In this document: piece after piece, positions 31,501-37,065 of the stretch
Layout of the letters: every line of letters begins with the position of its first letter
How positions within the stretch are numbered: position 1 is the first letter of the stretch
DNA from: Liolophura sinensis
Lineage: Eukaryota; Mollusca; Polyplacophora; Chitonida; Chitonidae
DNA: 64,000 bases
Direction: 5' to 3'
NCBI RefSeq assembly: GCF_032854445.1
Contig: NC_088302.1
Span: forward strand, 9,915,338 to 9,979,337
Notes under the pieces: generated by a model
What the model was told of the DNA's origin: nothing
Databases searched by the model: none
The model's input: only the letters and a program-made list of their open reading frames with translations
Translations under genes and position numbers: made by a program

Positions 31501-34334
31501 AGGGGCAAGGGAGTGAGCGGGGAGGGGTGGGGGGCTGCAGGTGGAGGAGTTGTCTTGTTAACCTGTTTCTTTAGATCCTGTATAATGGACTCTCATGCAT
31601 GGATTGAAGGTTAAACATTTTTTTTATTTGAAAGTCATGTATCTTGGGCTCTCATAAATGGATTGTACATGTAGGTGAAGGTTAAGTATTTTTGTTTATC
31701 TCCTTGGATGGAAGGTTAAAGTCTTTTTAACTCCTTTATAATGGGAACTCATACATGGATTGAAGGTCAGTATTTGAACATACCACCTGACTTGAACATT
31801 ATGCAGTTTTAGGAACTGCTCAATCAGGTGAGCTACCCATGTTCTCTGAATGCCTTGTTATGTTTTGTTCTCTTTTAAAAAGTAACAACCAAACTAGAAA
31901 ACTCTGTTAAGTGCATACCTCTACACTAGCAAAATGTATAAAATCCTTTATTCGCTATACTGACAGAGGGACACAACTCTGCGTTTCTCTCCTAGCTCTT
32001 AATAATAGTGAAGAATCATGAAGGATTGATCTGTCATTAGATCACCACAAAATTCTTGTGGATTGACCCTTTGCTCAAGGTCAGTCTGTGTACAAAATCT
32101 CATCCAAATCCCTGCGAAAAGTTTGAGCAAAAATGGAGGCAATAACTTCAAATTCGTTTCATGGAGGAAAAAAATACTAGCAAGCTTAAGAGGAGAACGG
32201 TAGTAATATTTGATCATATTTATTGGAGAGTAGTTATTTACTTTCTGTAATTTTTTAACCTTTTCACATGCTTTGCAAGGTGTTTATTCAAGCATATTCT
32301 GAAAGCATTCTTATGTTTTGACTGATAAAATTTAACCCTTTGTGAAACCCTGAAGTTGGCCAATCCAACTAATGTAATTTTGTCCCAAAAATCAAATGAA
32401 AAATGTGCATAAATTGAACTGAAAGCTGCTCTTTCATATGCGAAAAGGGTGAAGAATTAGAGTATTTATTTCACTGGTGTTTTACGAGGTACTCAAGAAT
32501 ATTTCACTTCTACAACGGCAGTCAGCGTTATGGTAGGAGAAGACAGAGCCCGGCAGACACTTACGTATATTCTGTTACAGGGGATGGGACTATTTGGCCT
32601 CTCAGAGGATGATTCATCGTGATCTGGCTGCTCGTAACATCTTAGTCACAGAGAATTACCGCGCTAAAATAACCGACTTTGGCCTGGCTCATGTACTCGA
32701 TGACAAAGATTATTACAGGATGAACAAAAAGCACTCGTTACCCATATCTTAGTAAGTAGCTTTTGCCATCTAGACCCATGTAGCCTTATATAATGAATGA
32801 TATTTCATGTTGGTGTTACATTAGTAGATTTGTCAGCCACGTGCATAAAGCAAGGGGCGGGAGTTTCCACCCAGGGCCATATTCCTGCTCCTGACCTAGC
32901 TTTGGTATAACAATAGTCTGGCAGCGTACTGTTAATATTGGGAACACCGGCACAATGTAATTCCATTCTACTGAGAACTCCTGGGTCAAATGCAAGCCAT
33001 GGGTATGTGGTGGGTACATACAATTATATTTTACTCAGCTTGATTCTTCCTCGCCTTGGAACTGCGCATTAGGAATTGATTTGTTTGTTTTTTGGTTTGA
33101 TTACGGCTTTAACTTCGCTTTCAATATTCATATTACAGTGTGAGCTTTGTCTTTGTCAAGGAACTGATAGCTTAGTGTCCTGTGGTTTGGTTGATTGTCA
33201 TATCTGATATCTTCGGTATAATGTTACAGTGAGGCAGCACTATAAATGTCCACATTAAAACTTGCTCTCTACAGGGGGTAAAGCTTCAGTTTCAGAAAAC
33301 TTAGAGACACATTGTTAACGGCAAATTTAACGGCTTTTTTAAATGTCATCCACATAAAGTTAAGACTTTTAGATATCTACGTACATGTGTCTGACTTTGA
33401 GTAGACAATTGAATGTTCAGTTTTATGGGGAGTTTCCCTTCGACCATCCACTGACTAGCGTTGCTATATTAGAAACATCACCGAAAATCTACTTTTTGGA
33501 TGGGGTTACCTCCCCTTGTAGTACAGATGACAGGGTATGTTTTAATAGTGAACTTCAAAAGTTAAACACGATACCGTGTTGTAATTATGCAACCAATCTT
33601 GTAACATTAATTCTGCCATGCATATTGTAGGGAATTACAAATACTTTATAATACATGGTCAATAGAAAGAAAGATCATATTTGGTTTAGTAGACTTATAA
33701 TTCACTTTCAGATGTGATATTGTTTACATGTGCGATTCATGAGTGAATCTCTGTGCTGCCTCATTTGCATCTCATTGGGCAGTTCGACAGTTTAGACCAG
33801 GGACTGATTTCCCTTTCTAAATGGCATTTTCAGAAAATATAGCCCTACGATGTTTAGTTAAGAATCAAATGCATTTCATTTTTGTATTTAGCTTAACCAA
33901 CTCAAAAAGTCTGAATTTCTTTGGCAATATGTGTATTTAAAAATTGCAAATAAATCAAATCTAATTAAAACCATGATAATAATATGCTTAATCTTTTCAT
34001 CAGTTTTGCTCCTGAATCTTTGGTAAAGAAAACCTTCACAGAGAAAGGTGACGTGTGGAGTTACGGAGTCTTGCTGTGGGAGATTTTTACATTGGGAGAT
34101 AAGCCTGATTTGGTCAGCGGAAAGGACTGCGAGGCAGTGGATAGATGGACTATGCTCTACGAGGGGTTACGAAAAGGCACACGTTTACGCCGACCAGAGC
34201 ACTGCCCAGACATCGCCTGGCAACTTATCACAGATAAATGCTGGGCATTTGAAGGTGAGGACAGATCAACCTTCAAGGAGATTGCTGACTTTCTGCATAC
34301 TCATAGGAACTGGAATCCAGGGCCCAGTTGTTGA
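10550..34334 (+). CDS. JAK: Janus kinase (JAK), multi-exon, about 1186 aa
   Basis: Exons: 10550-11343, 12122-12263, 14683-14837, 15746-16011, 16653-16784, 18090-18202, 19626-19853, 21491-21639, 22387-22510, 23261-23435, 26325-26767, 27035-27227, 30097-30242, 32582-32751, 34004-34334 (TGA). The first two and a half encode a FERM module (LLYTYPHSH start; [16 protein letters not shown]3 end). An SH2-like module follows ([11 protein letters not shown], Lys at the FLVR arginine). The pseudokinase keeps AVKRLK but has HGNIRCRN for HRD and DPG for DFG. A poorly conserved linker precedes the kinase: IGSGHFGVV loop, CAVKTLK lysine, LVMEYV hinge, [16 protein letters not shown], tandem tyrosines [22 protein letters not shown]. 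JAKs couple cytokine receptors to STATs at the membrane. The ATG lies 3 bases after an acceptor (TTTTACAG), so a leader exon is upstream. Phases close everywhere except 30242/32581, where one G is surplus; the 19853 donor is also unsure. Confidence 0.93.
11359..11564 (+). mobile_element. MITE family A, copy 1
   Basis: About 206 bp, starting CCCTGAATAATCCTAAATTTC and ending GAAATTTTAGGTCATTTAG, which are imperfect inverted ends. The core ACTTGCCCATTTTCCTGATT then CTGAGAGTTCTATTGATTTT is shared with the copies at 15051, 16051 and 25434. It begins 15 bases after the donor of JAK exon 1. Confidence 0.75.
11731..11950 (+). repeat. SINE, diverged, in JAK intron
   Basis: GGGGGCCTCTTTGGCCCTG head, CAGCAAGCTGCAGATGGTGG core, CACATAAGTAAAATATTGTC tail and a short AAAGTAAA end. 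Same orientation as JAK. Confidence 0.75.
12287..12540 (+). repeat. 84-bp tandem repeat, 3 copies, in frame
   Basis: The unit starting TTATTCCTGTCAAGCATGCA recurs at 12287, 12371 and 12455, nearly without change. Since 84 is a multiple of three, each unit reads as 28 codons and the JAK exon-2 frame stays open to TGA at 12576-12578. It begins only 24 bases after the exon-2 donor (AAG|GTTTCT). I treat it as intronic. Confidence 0.9.
12610..12690 (+). repeat. fragment of a third SINE-like family
   Basis: CCTGTACATCGGGTG, then AAGTTTGTAAATCAACTTAC and CAAAGGTTGGTGGTTT match the reverse complement of the block at 52600-52660 (CTTTGGCAAGTTAATCACAA, CACCTGATGTACAGG). Only this middle part is visible. 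Confidence 0.5.
13142..13302 (-). repeat. 5'-truncated SINE, antisense, with target-site duplication
   Basis: A run of T (about 26) starts the tail on the plus strand. The body then reads back to CTTCCCACGTA and stops before the tRNA-like head. CCGTTGAAAAGA before it and CCGTTGAAAAGAG after it form the duplication. Truncation at the head plus a target duplication is the mark of LINE-driven insertion. Confidence 0.9.
13816..14171. repeat. long near-perfect palindrome with SINE-like arms
   Basis: Left arm 13816-13962 (starts ACAATTTATGCATG) is the reverse complement of right arm 14024-14171 (ends CATGCGTAAATTGT) with few mismatches, around a 61-base loop. The arms contain TTTGATTTTGGAGAAAAC, then ACTCGGAATATTTCACTTG and a TTTATGGGTGGA block, a decayed match to the SINE tail (TTTGATTGGTG, ACTCAAGAATATTTCACTTA, TTATGGTGGGTGGA). 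It therefore looks like an inverted duplication of SINE-derived sequence. It lies in JAK intron 2. Confidence 0.85.
14249..14497 (+). repeat. SINE in JAK intron
   Basis: GGGGGCCTCCATGACCGAGG head, GTGAGTTCATGTCTACCTC box B, AACCTGTGAATGGTCATGGG core, AAGTGAAATATTCTTGAGTA tail and ATAAATAAATAAAT end. Confidence 0.85.
15051..15262 (+). mobile_element. MITE family A, copy 2
   Basis: The right end reads CGAAATTTTAGATCATTTAG then GG, followed by TA; the left end is eroded. The core ACTTGCCCATTTTTCCTGAT, the GAAAGGTGTTTTGAGG block and TACTGGAAAATTGTAAGTTT match the other copies. Same orientation as JAK. Confidence 0.75.
16051..16260 (+). mobile_element. MITE family A, copy 3 (most diverged)
   Basis: It starts CTGACCCAAAATTTGGACC, ends AATATTTTGGTCAAATA and shares the TTCTTAGAAAGGTGTTTTG and AGTTTCAGCACCAAAA blocks with the other copies. 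It begins 39 bases after the donor of the SH2 exon. Confidence 0.6.
16262..16372 (+). repeat. 21-bp tandem repeat, about 5 copies
   Basis: GTGTGTACATGTGTGGACAGG repeats from 16265, ending in a TACATGTGTACATGTGTG variant. The unit length is a multiple of three, so both strands stay open through it. It abuts the right end of MITE copy 3. Confidence 0.92.
17205..17420 (+). repeat. dispersed repeat, inverted partner of 32240-32455
   Basis: CATATGAAGGAGCAACTTTC, GTTGGATTGGCCAGTTTCAA, GGTTTCACAAAAAGTGTAAT and AAACACCTTGCAAACATGCG appear in reverse order and complement at 32240-32455. No coding capacity is seen and the class is unknown. Confidence 0.7.
18250..18680. repeat. cluster of GTAATAATTATTAC palindromes
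   Basis: The perfect 14-base palindrome GTAATAATTATTAC occurs at 18271, 18549 and 18661. Shorter ATGTAATA / ATTACATTA pieces occur between them (18253, 18435, 18495, 18575). No tandem register is evident, so this is a motif cluster rather than a minisatellite. It lies in a JAK intron, 50 bases after the exon that ends at 18202. Confidence 0.7.
18967..19040. repeat. 18-bp tandem repeat, 4 copies
   Basis: CTGGTTTCCTCCTGACAC-type units follow one another at an interval of about 18 bases. The motif resembles the GGTTTCCTCCCACC block of the SINE core and may have grown from it. Confidence 0.75.
19905..20077 (+). repeat. 5'-truncated SINE in JAK intron
   Basis: Starts at box B (ATTCAAGTCCAGCTTATGC) and runs through the core to AAGTGAAATATTCTTGAGTA and AATCAATAAATAAAA. 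It begins 51 bases after the tentative 19853 donor. Confidence 0.85.
20650..20885 (-). repeat. second tRNA-derived SINE family
   Basis: On the minus strand the 20820-20885 part gives a tRNA-like head (AATAGCACAGATTGTAGAGC for box A, GGGTCCAGGGTCAATCC for box B). The body then reads to a GATTGGTTGGGGTTTAATG end at the plus-strand start. It shares no core with the main SINE. A partial relative is at 1740-1935. Confidence 0.6.
21154..21389 (+). repeat. SINE in JAK intron, internally shortened
   Basis: GGGCCTCTAAGGTCAAGGTG head, GAGTTCAAATCCTGCTCATA box B, a shortened core, AAGTCAAATATTCTTGAGTA tail and AAATAAATAAATGAATAAAT end. It ends about 100 bases before the pseudokinase exon at 21491. Confidence 0.8.
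21690..21895. repeat. diverged local duplication with a small hairpin
   Basis: CACCTGTTTTTTTATGCGTC...CATCCAATGTTTTATCAG repeats as CACCTGTTTTTACACATCC...CATCCAATGTTTGATCAG about 140 bases on. Between them GATTCGGTGGATG (21775) faces CATCCACCGAATG (21796), a 13-base stem. Confidence 0.65.
22604..22800 (-). repeat. dispersed repeat, inverted relative of 36330-36535
   Basis: TTTAACTTTAAGCCAAG, ACTGCTGCTGTTTTCTTAAG and related blocks correspond in reverse complement to AACAGCAGCAGATTTAG and GGTTTAACTTTAAAG in 36330-36535. Identity is low but the order is preserved. Confidence 0.4.
23041..23172 (+). repeat. SINE fragment, diverged
   Basis: GCAAGCAACCTGCACATGGT core, CCGTAATGCTGGCTGCTGTC and a decayed tail (AATGAAATGAGTGCGGCATT, ACACCAGTCAAAC). 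The head is missing. Confidence 0.65.
23540..23668 (+). repeat. SINE head, cut off by a Tc1-like element
   Basis: A good tRNA-like head (GGGCCTCCGTGGCTCAGTTG, GAGTTCAAGTCCAGCTCATG) runs to GGCCGTATGTGGGAAGG and then stops abruptly where transposase-like sequence begins. The missing 3' half is not seen close by. Confidence 0.85.
23669..24540 (+). mobile_element. broken Tc1-like DNA transposon (transposase pseudogene)
   Basis: In order across frames I read the N-terminal helix-turn-helix piece ([18 protein letters not shown]), [39 protein letters not shown], the diagnostic DMVWGGI, and [20 protein letters not shown]. That order is typical of a Tc1-like transposase of about 340 residues. The pieces lie in different frames with stops between, so it is an old, inactive copy. 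Inverted terminal repeats were not identified. It sits in a JAK intron in the sense direction. Confidence 0.8.
24541..25130. other. unassigned intron sequence after the Tc1-like copy
   Basis: More GC-rich than nearby introns and free of the main SINE. Short open stretches show no family I recognise. It may be the eroded 3' part of the Tc1-like element or another element beside it. Confidence 0.3.
25434..25637 (+). mobile_element. MITE family A, copy 4 (best preserved)
   Basis: Left end CCCTAAATGACTATAAATTT, right end AACTTCAGATCATTTAGTG, which are matching inverted ends, with TA on each side (25432-25433 and 25638-25639). A TA duplication fits the Tc1/mariner type. About 204 bp, no coding capacity, same orientation as the three other copies and as JAK. 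Confidence 0.8.
26099..26279 (+). repeat. SINE, strongly diverged and shortened
   Basis: GGGGCCTCTGTGACCTCATA head, CAGTGCTCTGCCTGGTTTCA core and a TTGAGTATTGGCATGAATG, AAATAAATAAAG end. It ends 45 bases before the acceptor of the JAK exon at 26325. Confidence 0.65.
26847..26944 (+). repeat. SINE tail fragment
   Basis: TGACCACCATTGTATAAGTA, AAATATTCTTACGTACTGC, GAAACACCAAACAAATAAAT. It is close to the GSGHFG kinase exon that begins at 27035. Confidence 0.75.
27437..27648 (+). repeat. two SINE tail fragments in a row
   Basis: The first (27437-27519) reads GTCGTATAAGTGAAATATTC then TTGAGTACGGCATAAAACAC. The second (27588-27648) is more decayed (CCACCATCTTATAAGTGG, CAACTATCAAATAAATT). Both are sense to JAK. 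Confidence 0.7.
28000..28590 (+). repeat. old direct duplication, offset about 350 bases
   Basis: CTGTAGCATTTTTCTGTCAT then GTGACCTTGAAG at about 28090 answers CTGTAACAGTTTTCTGTCAC then GTGACCTCCAAT at about 28445. CATATCATAGAAAAGAAAT answers GCATCATAGATAAGAAAAAA. The copies are diverged, so the event is old. Confidence 0.6.
29087..29233. repeat. short hairpin element
   Basis: GGGCCCACTTTCACAAAGC at 29088 faces TTTTGTGAAAGTGGCCCATG at 29214-29233, about 19 paired bases per arm around a core of roughly 105 bases. The ends resemble those of 9952-10078 (CCAGTTTCACAA), so it may belong to the same foldback family. Confidence 0.5.
29396..29660 (+). repeat. full-length SINE with target-site duplication
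   Basis: GGGGCCTCCGTGGCTCAG head, GAGTTCAAGTCCAGCTCATG box B, CAGCAGCCTGCTGATGGC core, GTATAAGTGAAATATTCTTG tail and AAATAAATAAATAAA end. TAATCATGCAACTG (29382-29395) and TAATCGTGCAACTG (29661-29674) flank it with one mismatch. Confidence 0.93.
29905..30060 (+). repeat. 5'-truncated SINE
   Basis: CCAACCTGCGGATGGTCATG core, TATAAGTGAAATATTCTTGA tail and CAAATAAATAAACACATAAA end. It ends 36 bases before the JAK exon at 30097, so it lies inside that exon's acceptor region. Confidence 0.8.
30243..32464 (+). other. JAK intron, mostly unassigned
   Basis: The AT-rich intron has no SINE until its 3' end. A more GC-rich patch at 31060-31400 and a loose repeat of CATGGATTGAAGGTTA-type blocks at 31570-31780 stand out. 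No exon-like segment is seen. Confidence 0.4.
32240..32455 (-). repeat. dispersed repeat, inverted partner of 17205-17420
   Basis: GCTTTGCAAGGTGTTTATTC, TTTGTGAAACCCTGAAG, TGGCCAATCCAACTAATG and CTCTTTCATATGCG match the 17205-17420 copy in reverse complement. Confidence 0.7.
32465..32558 (-). repeat. SINE tail fragment beside a JAK acceptor
   Basis: TTTCACTGGTGTTTTACGAG, GTACTCAAGAATATTTCACT and AGCGTTATGGTAGGAGAAG match the antisense SINE 3' part. It ends about 20 bases before the acceptor TTACAG at 32580, so the acceptor's upstream context is SINE-derived. Confidence 0.8.
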
Positions 34335-34375
34335 AAAGTGTATTAAGACTTAAGCCAGGTATTAACTTTAGTCCA
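34318..34375 (+). repeat. repeat block overlapping the JAK stop codon
   Basis: CAGGGCCCAGTTGTTGAAAA then GTGTATTAAG at 34318 recurs at 36326 as CAGGGCCCAGTTGTTGAAAA then TTGTATTAGC. The last JAK codons (GPSC-stop) lie inside this block. See the separate finding. Confidence 0.6.
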
Positions 34376-34475
34376 TACTATAGTGCCATTTACGTTGTAT
34401 TAGGTTGAGACTGGTAGAAAGTTAGTTTCTATAATGACCCATGTCAAATGGTTTTTTGTTTTCAGTCTCCTCTTT

Positions 34476-34725
34476 CAGCCAGCTTGGTTACCTTGTGAAC
34501 TGGCTTAATCAGATAGCTTGTTGCCTTGTGGGCTGGCTTGTCAAGTTAATGTAGCTTGGTTACCATGTCATATGGTTTATCATGTTACTCTACTTTGTCA
34601 GCCAGCTTGGTTACCTTGTGAACTGGCTTAATCAGATAGCTTTGTTGCCTTGTGAGCTGGCTTGTCAAGTTAATGTAGCTTGGTTACCATGTCATATGGT
34701 TTATCGTGTTACTCTGCTTTGTCAG
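34476..34725. repeat. about 123-bp tandem repeat, 2 copies
   Basis: CAGCCAGCTTGGTTACCTTG starts at 34476, 34599 and (as the entry to the next array) 34723. Each unit has internal sub-repeats of AGCT(T)GGTTACC(A/T)TGT. Confidence 0.88.
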
Positions 34726-35095
34726 CCAGCTTGGTTACCTTTTGAGCTGGCTTATTGTGTTACTCTGCTTAGTCAGCCTGGTTACCTTTTGAGCTGGCTT
34801 ATCGTGTTACTCTGCTTAGTCAGCTTGGTTACCTTTTGAGCTGGCTTATTGTGTTACTCTGCTTAGTCAGCTTGGTTACCTTTTGAGCTGGCTTATTGTG
34901 TTACTCTGCTTAGTCAGCTTGGTTGTCTTTTGAGCTGGCTTATTGTGTTACTCTGCTTAGTCAGCTTGGTTGTCTTCTGAGCTGGCTTATTGTGTTACTC
35001 TGCTTAGTCAGCTTGGTTACCTTTTGAGCTGGCTTATTGTGTTACTCTGCTTAGTCAGCTTGGTTGTCTTTTGAGCTGGTTTATCCAATTAGCTT
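34726..35095. repeat. 47-bp minisatellite, about 8 copies
   Basis: TTAGTCAGCTTGGTTACCTT recurs every 47 bases (for example at 34816, 34863 and 34910), with GTT(A/G)(C/T)CTTTTGAGCTGG variants. The unit is a shortened form of the neighbouring 123-bp unit, so the array grew out of it. Confidence 0.93.
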
Positions 35096-35427
35096 TGTTT
35101 TGCTGCCAGCTTTTTTGTAAGAAAGAATTAGTGCATCTACCCTGAAAACAGGGCAACAAAGTTTAATCAAGTGTCAAGTCATACCTAAGACTATAAAAAC
35201 TGGAAATCTTGAAAGTGCTGTGAATGGTAAGACAACTTACATGTATATGTATTTATGTTATTCCAGGTGCTAAATTGCAGAAACTTTGCGTGTATGTTGT
35301 GAATGCAGTGTAATGTTTATCATATCTAGCTGGTGATATAATTTAAGCTGTTTGTGACTTGTTTTTTTAATTTCTGTTCTGTTTCTTGTGCCTGAAGTTC
35401 TTTCTGGTGCACGTAAGCTTACATATA

Positions 35428-35995
35428 TGTGTATGTTAGACAAAACATGGTTTGTGCTAATTGTGTCTGAAGGCATATATATTGTAACAGTGCATATATA
35501 TGTGTGTTAGACAAAACATGGTTTGTGCTAATTGTGTCTGAAAGCATACATATTGTAATAGTACATCTATGTGTGTGTTAGACAAAACATGGTTTGTGCT
35601 AATTGTGTCTGAAGGCATACATATTGTAATAGTACATCTATGTGTGTGTTAGACAAAACATGGTTTGTGCTAATTGTGTCTGAAGGCATACATATTGTAA
35701 TAGTACATCTATGTGTGTGTTAGACAAAACATGGTTTGTGCTAATTGTGTCTGAAGGCATACATATTGTAATAGTACATCTATGTGTGTGTTAGACAAAA
35801 CATGGTTTGTGCTAATTGTGTCTGAAGGCATACATATTGTAATAGTACATCTATGTGTGTGTTAGACAAAACATGGTTTGTGCTAATTGTGTCTGAAGGC
35901 ATATATATTTTAACAGTGCATATATATGTGTGTTAGACAAAACATGGTTTGTGCTAATTGTGCCTGAAGGCCAATATATTGTAAGTGGTTAACAG
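35428..35995. repeat. 71-bp minisatellite, 8 copies
   Basis: GACAAAACATGGTTTGTGCT occurs at 35439, 35510, 35581, 35652, 35723, 35794, 35865 and 35936, exactly 71 apart. Middle units are almost identical, which points to recent expansion. Confidence 0.96.
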
Positions 35996-36009
35996 AACGT
36001 GTGTGTTAA

Positions 36010-36250
36010 CCAAAAAGTGGTTTGTGATAATTATCTCTGGGGGCTAGAAGTGTGTTTGTGATAATTATCTCTGGGGGCTTGAAGTGGTTTGTGATAATTA
36101 TCTCTGGGGCTAGAAGTGGTTTGTGATAATTATCTCTAGGGGCTTGAAGTGGTTTGTGATAATTATCTCTGGAGGCTTGAAGTGGTTTGTGATAATTATC
36201 TCTGGGGGCTTGAAGTGGTTTGCGATAATTATCCATGCAGGCTAGGAGCG
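36010..36250. repeat. 33-bp minisatellite, about 7 copies
   Basis: GTGGTTTGTGATAATTATCT then CTGGGGGCTTGAA repeats at about 33 bases from 36016 to 36248. The core TTTGTG(A/C)TAATT also occurs in the adjoining 71-bp unit, suggesting descent from it. Confidence 0.93.
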
Positions 36251-36325
36251 GTTTGTGACAGTCATTAGAATTGTGCCTGAAAATTGCTTAAGCCATTTAT
36301 CGTGCATGTTTGTTTACATGTGTGC

Positions 36326-36540
36326 CAGGGCCCAGTTGTTGAAAATTGTATTAGCTAATACTTGTGTTAAGTCATATATTATGTTGAAAATTTTGGCCGA
36401 ATTCAGGAGTTAATGCTGTTGTCTAAAATCAAAGTATAACAGCAGCAGATTTAGTTCATATTTAAGCTACTGTTACTCAATTATTTTTTAGTTAAGCAAA
36501 AAATGAAACTTGGTTTAACTTTAAAGATAAATACGGTATT
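36326..36540 (+). repeat. dispersed repeat starting GGGCCCAGTTGTTGAAAA
   Basis: Shares its first 25 or so bases with 34318 and its later part, in reverse complement, with 22604-22800. No coding sequence. Probably a non-autonomous DNA element, with limits unsure. Confidence 0.45.
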
Positions 36541-36542
36541 AA

Positions 36543-37061
36543 AGAGCCATTCCGGTGCACACATATTTCAGGGCAAAATTGCTAGTATGCTACATGGGTA
36601 CATAGTATGTTCAAACGGTTATCACGCAGATATGATAAACTTCCTGGGCAATTCAAAGACCCTGTAGTGCAATTCAGTGCAAAAACCAAAATGTTCTGTC
36701 ATTTCGGTACAAATTCCTGGTATGACGTCATATTACCCCATTTGACGCTAGTATATGACATCACAAAACTCCAACTGACGTCTCCTGCTCAGAAGGCCAC
36801 GTCATCTGTGAATGAGCTATAGTGTGATTGAAAACGCTGTGGATTACGTCACTTCAGGCTAAAATGACGTTGATCCAGGAAAACAAAGTCACATGTGGAA
36901 TTTGTATGGAAATGGCTGAAAATTATGCACTCGGTGTTAGTAGGACTTTTTGAAGATCTGAGAAAATTCATGCATGGTATATGCAATAATGCATGTTGTG
37001 CTGGACAGGATACCTTTCTTCTTCAATCTATCAATAGAAGAGTCTTGGCTGAACTGGCTCT
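36543..37061. mobile_element. candidate TTAA-flanked element with TGACGT-rich interior
   Basis: TTAA then AGAGCCATTCCGG (36539 on) is matched at the other end by GAACTGGCTCT then TTAA (37062-37065), giving inverted ends of AGAGCCA plus scattered matches. TTAA flanks are typical of piggyBac-type insertion, but the usual CCC ends are absent. The interior has a full TGACGTCA at 36723 and several TGACGT or ACGTCA half-sites to 36870. Confidence 0.5.
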
Positions 37062-37065
37062 TTAA

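Noticed and set aside
36006-36236. Minus-strand frame with DNYHKPLQAP repeats
   Set aside because: It is the translation of the 33-bp minisatellite.
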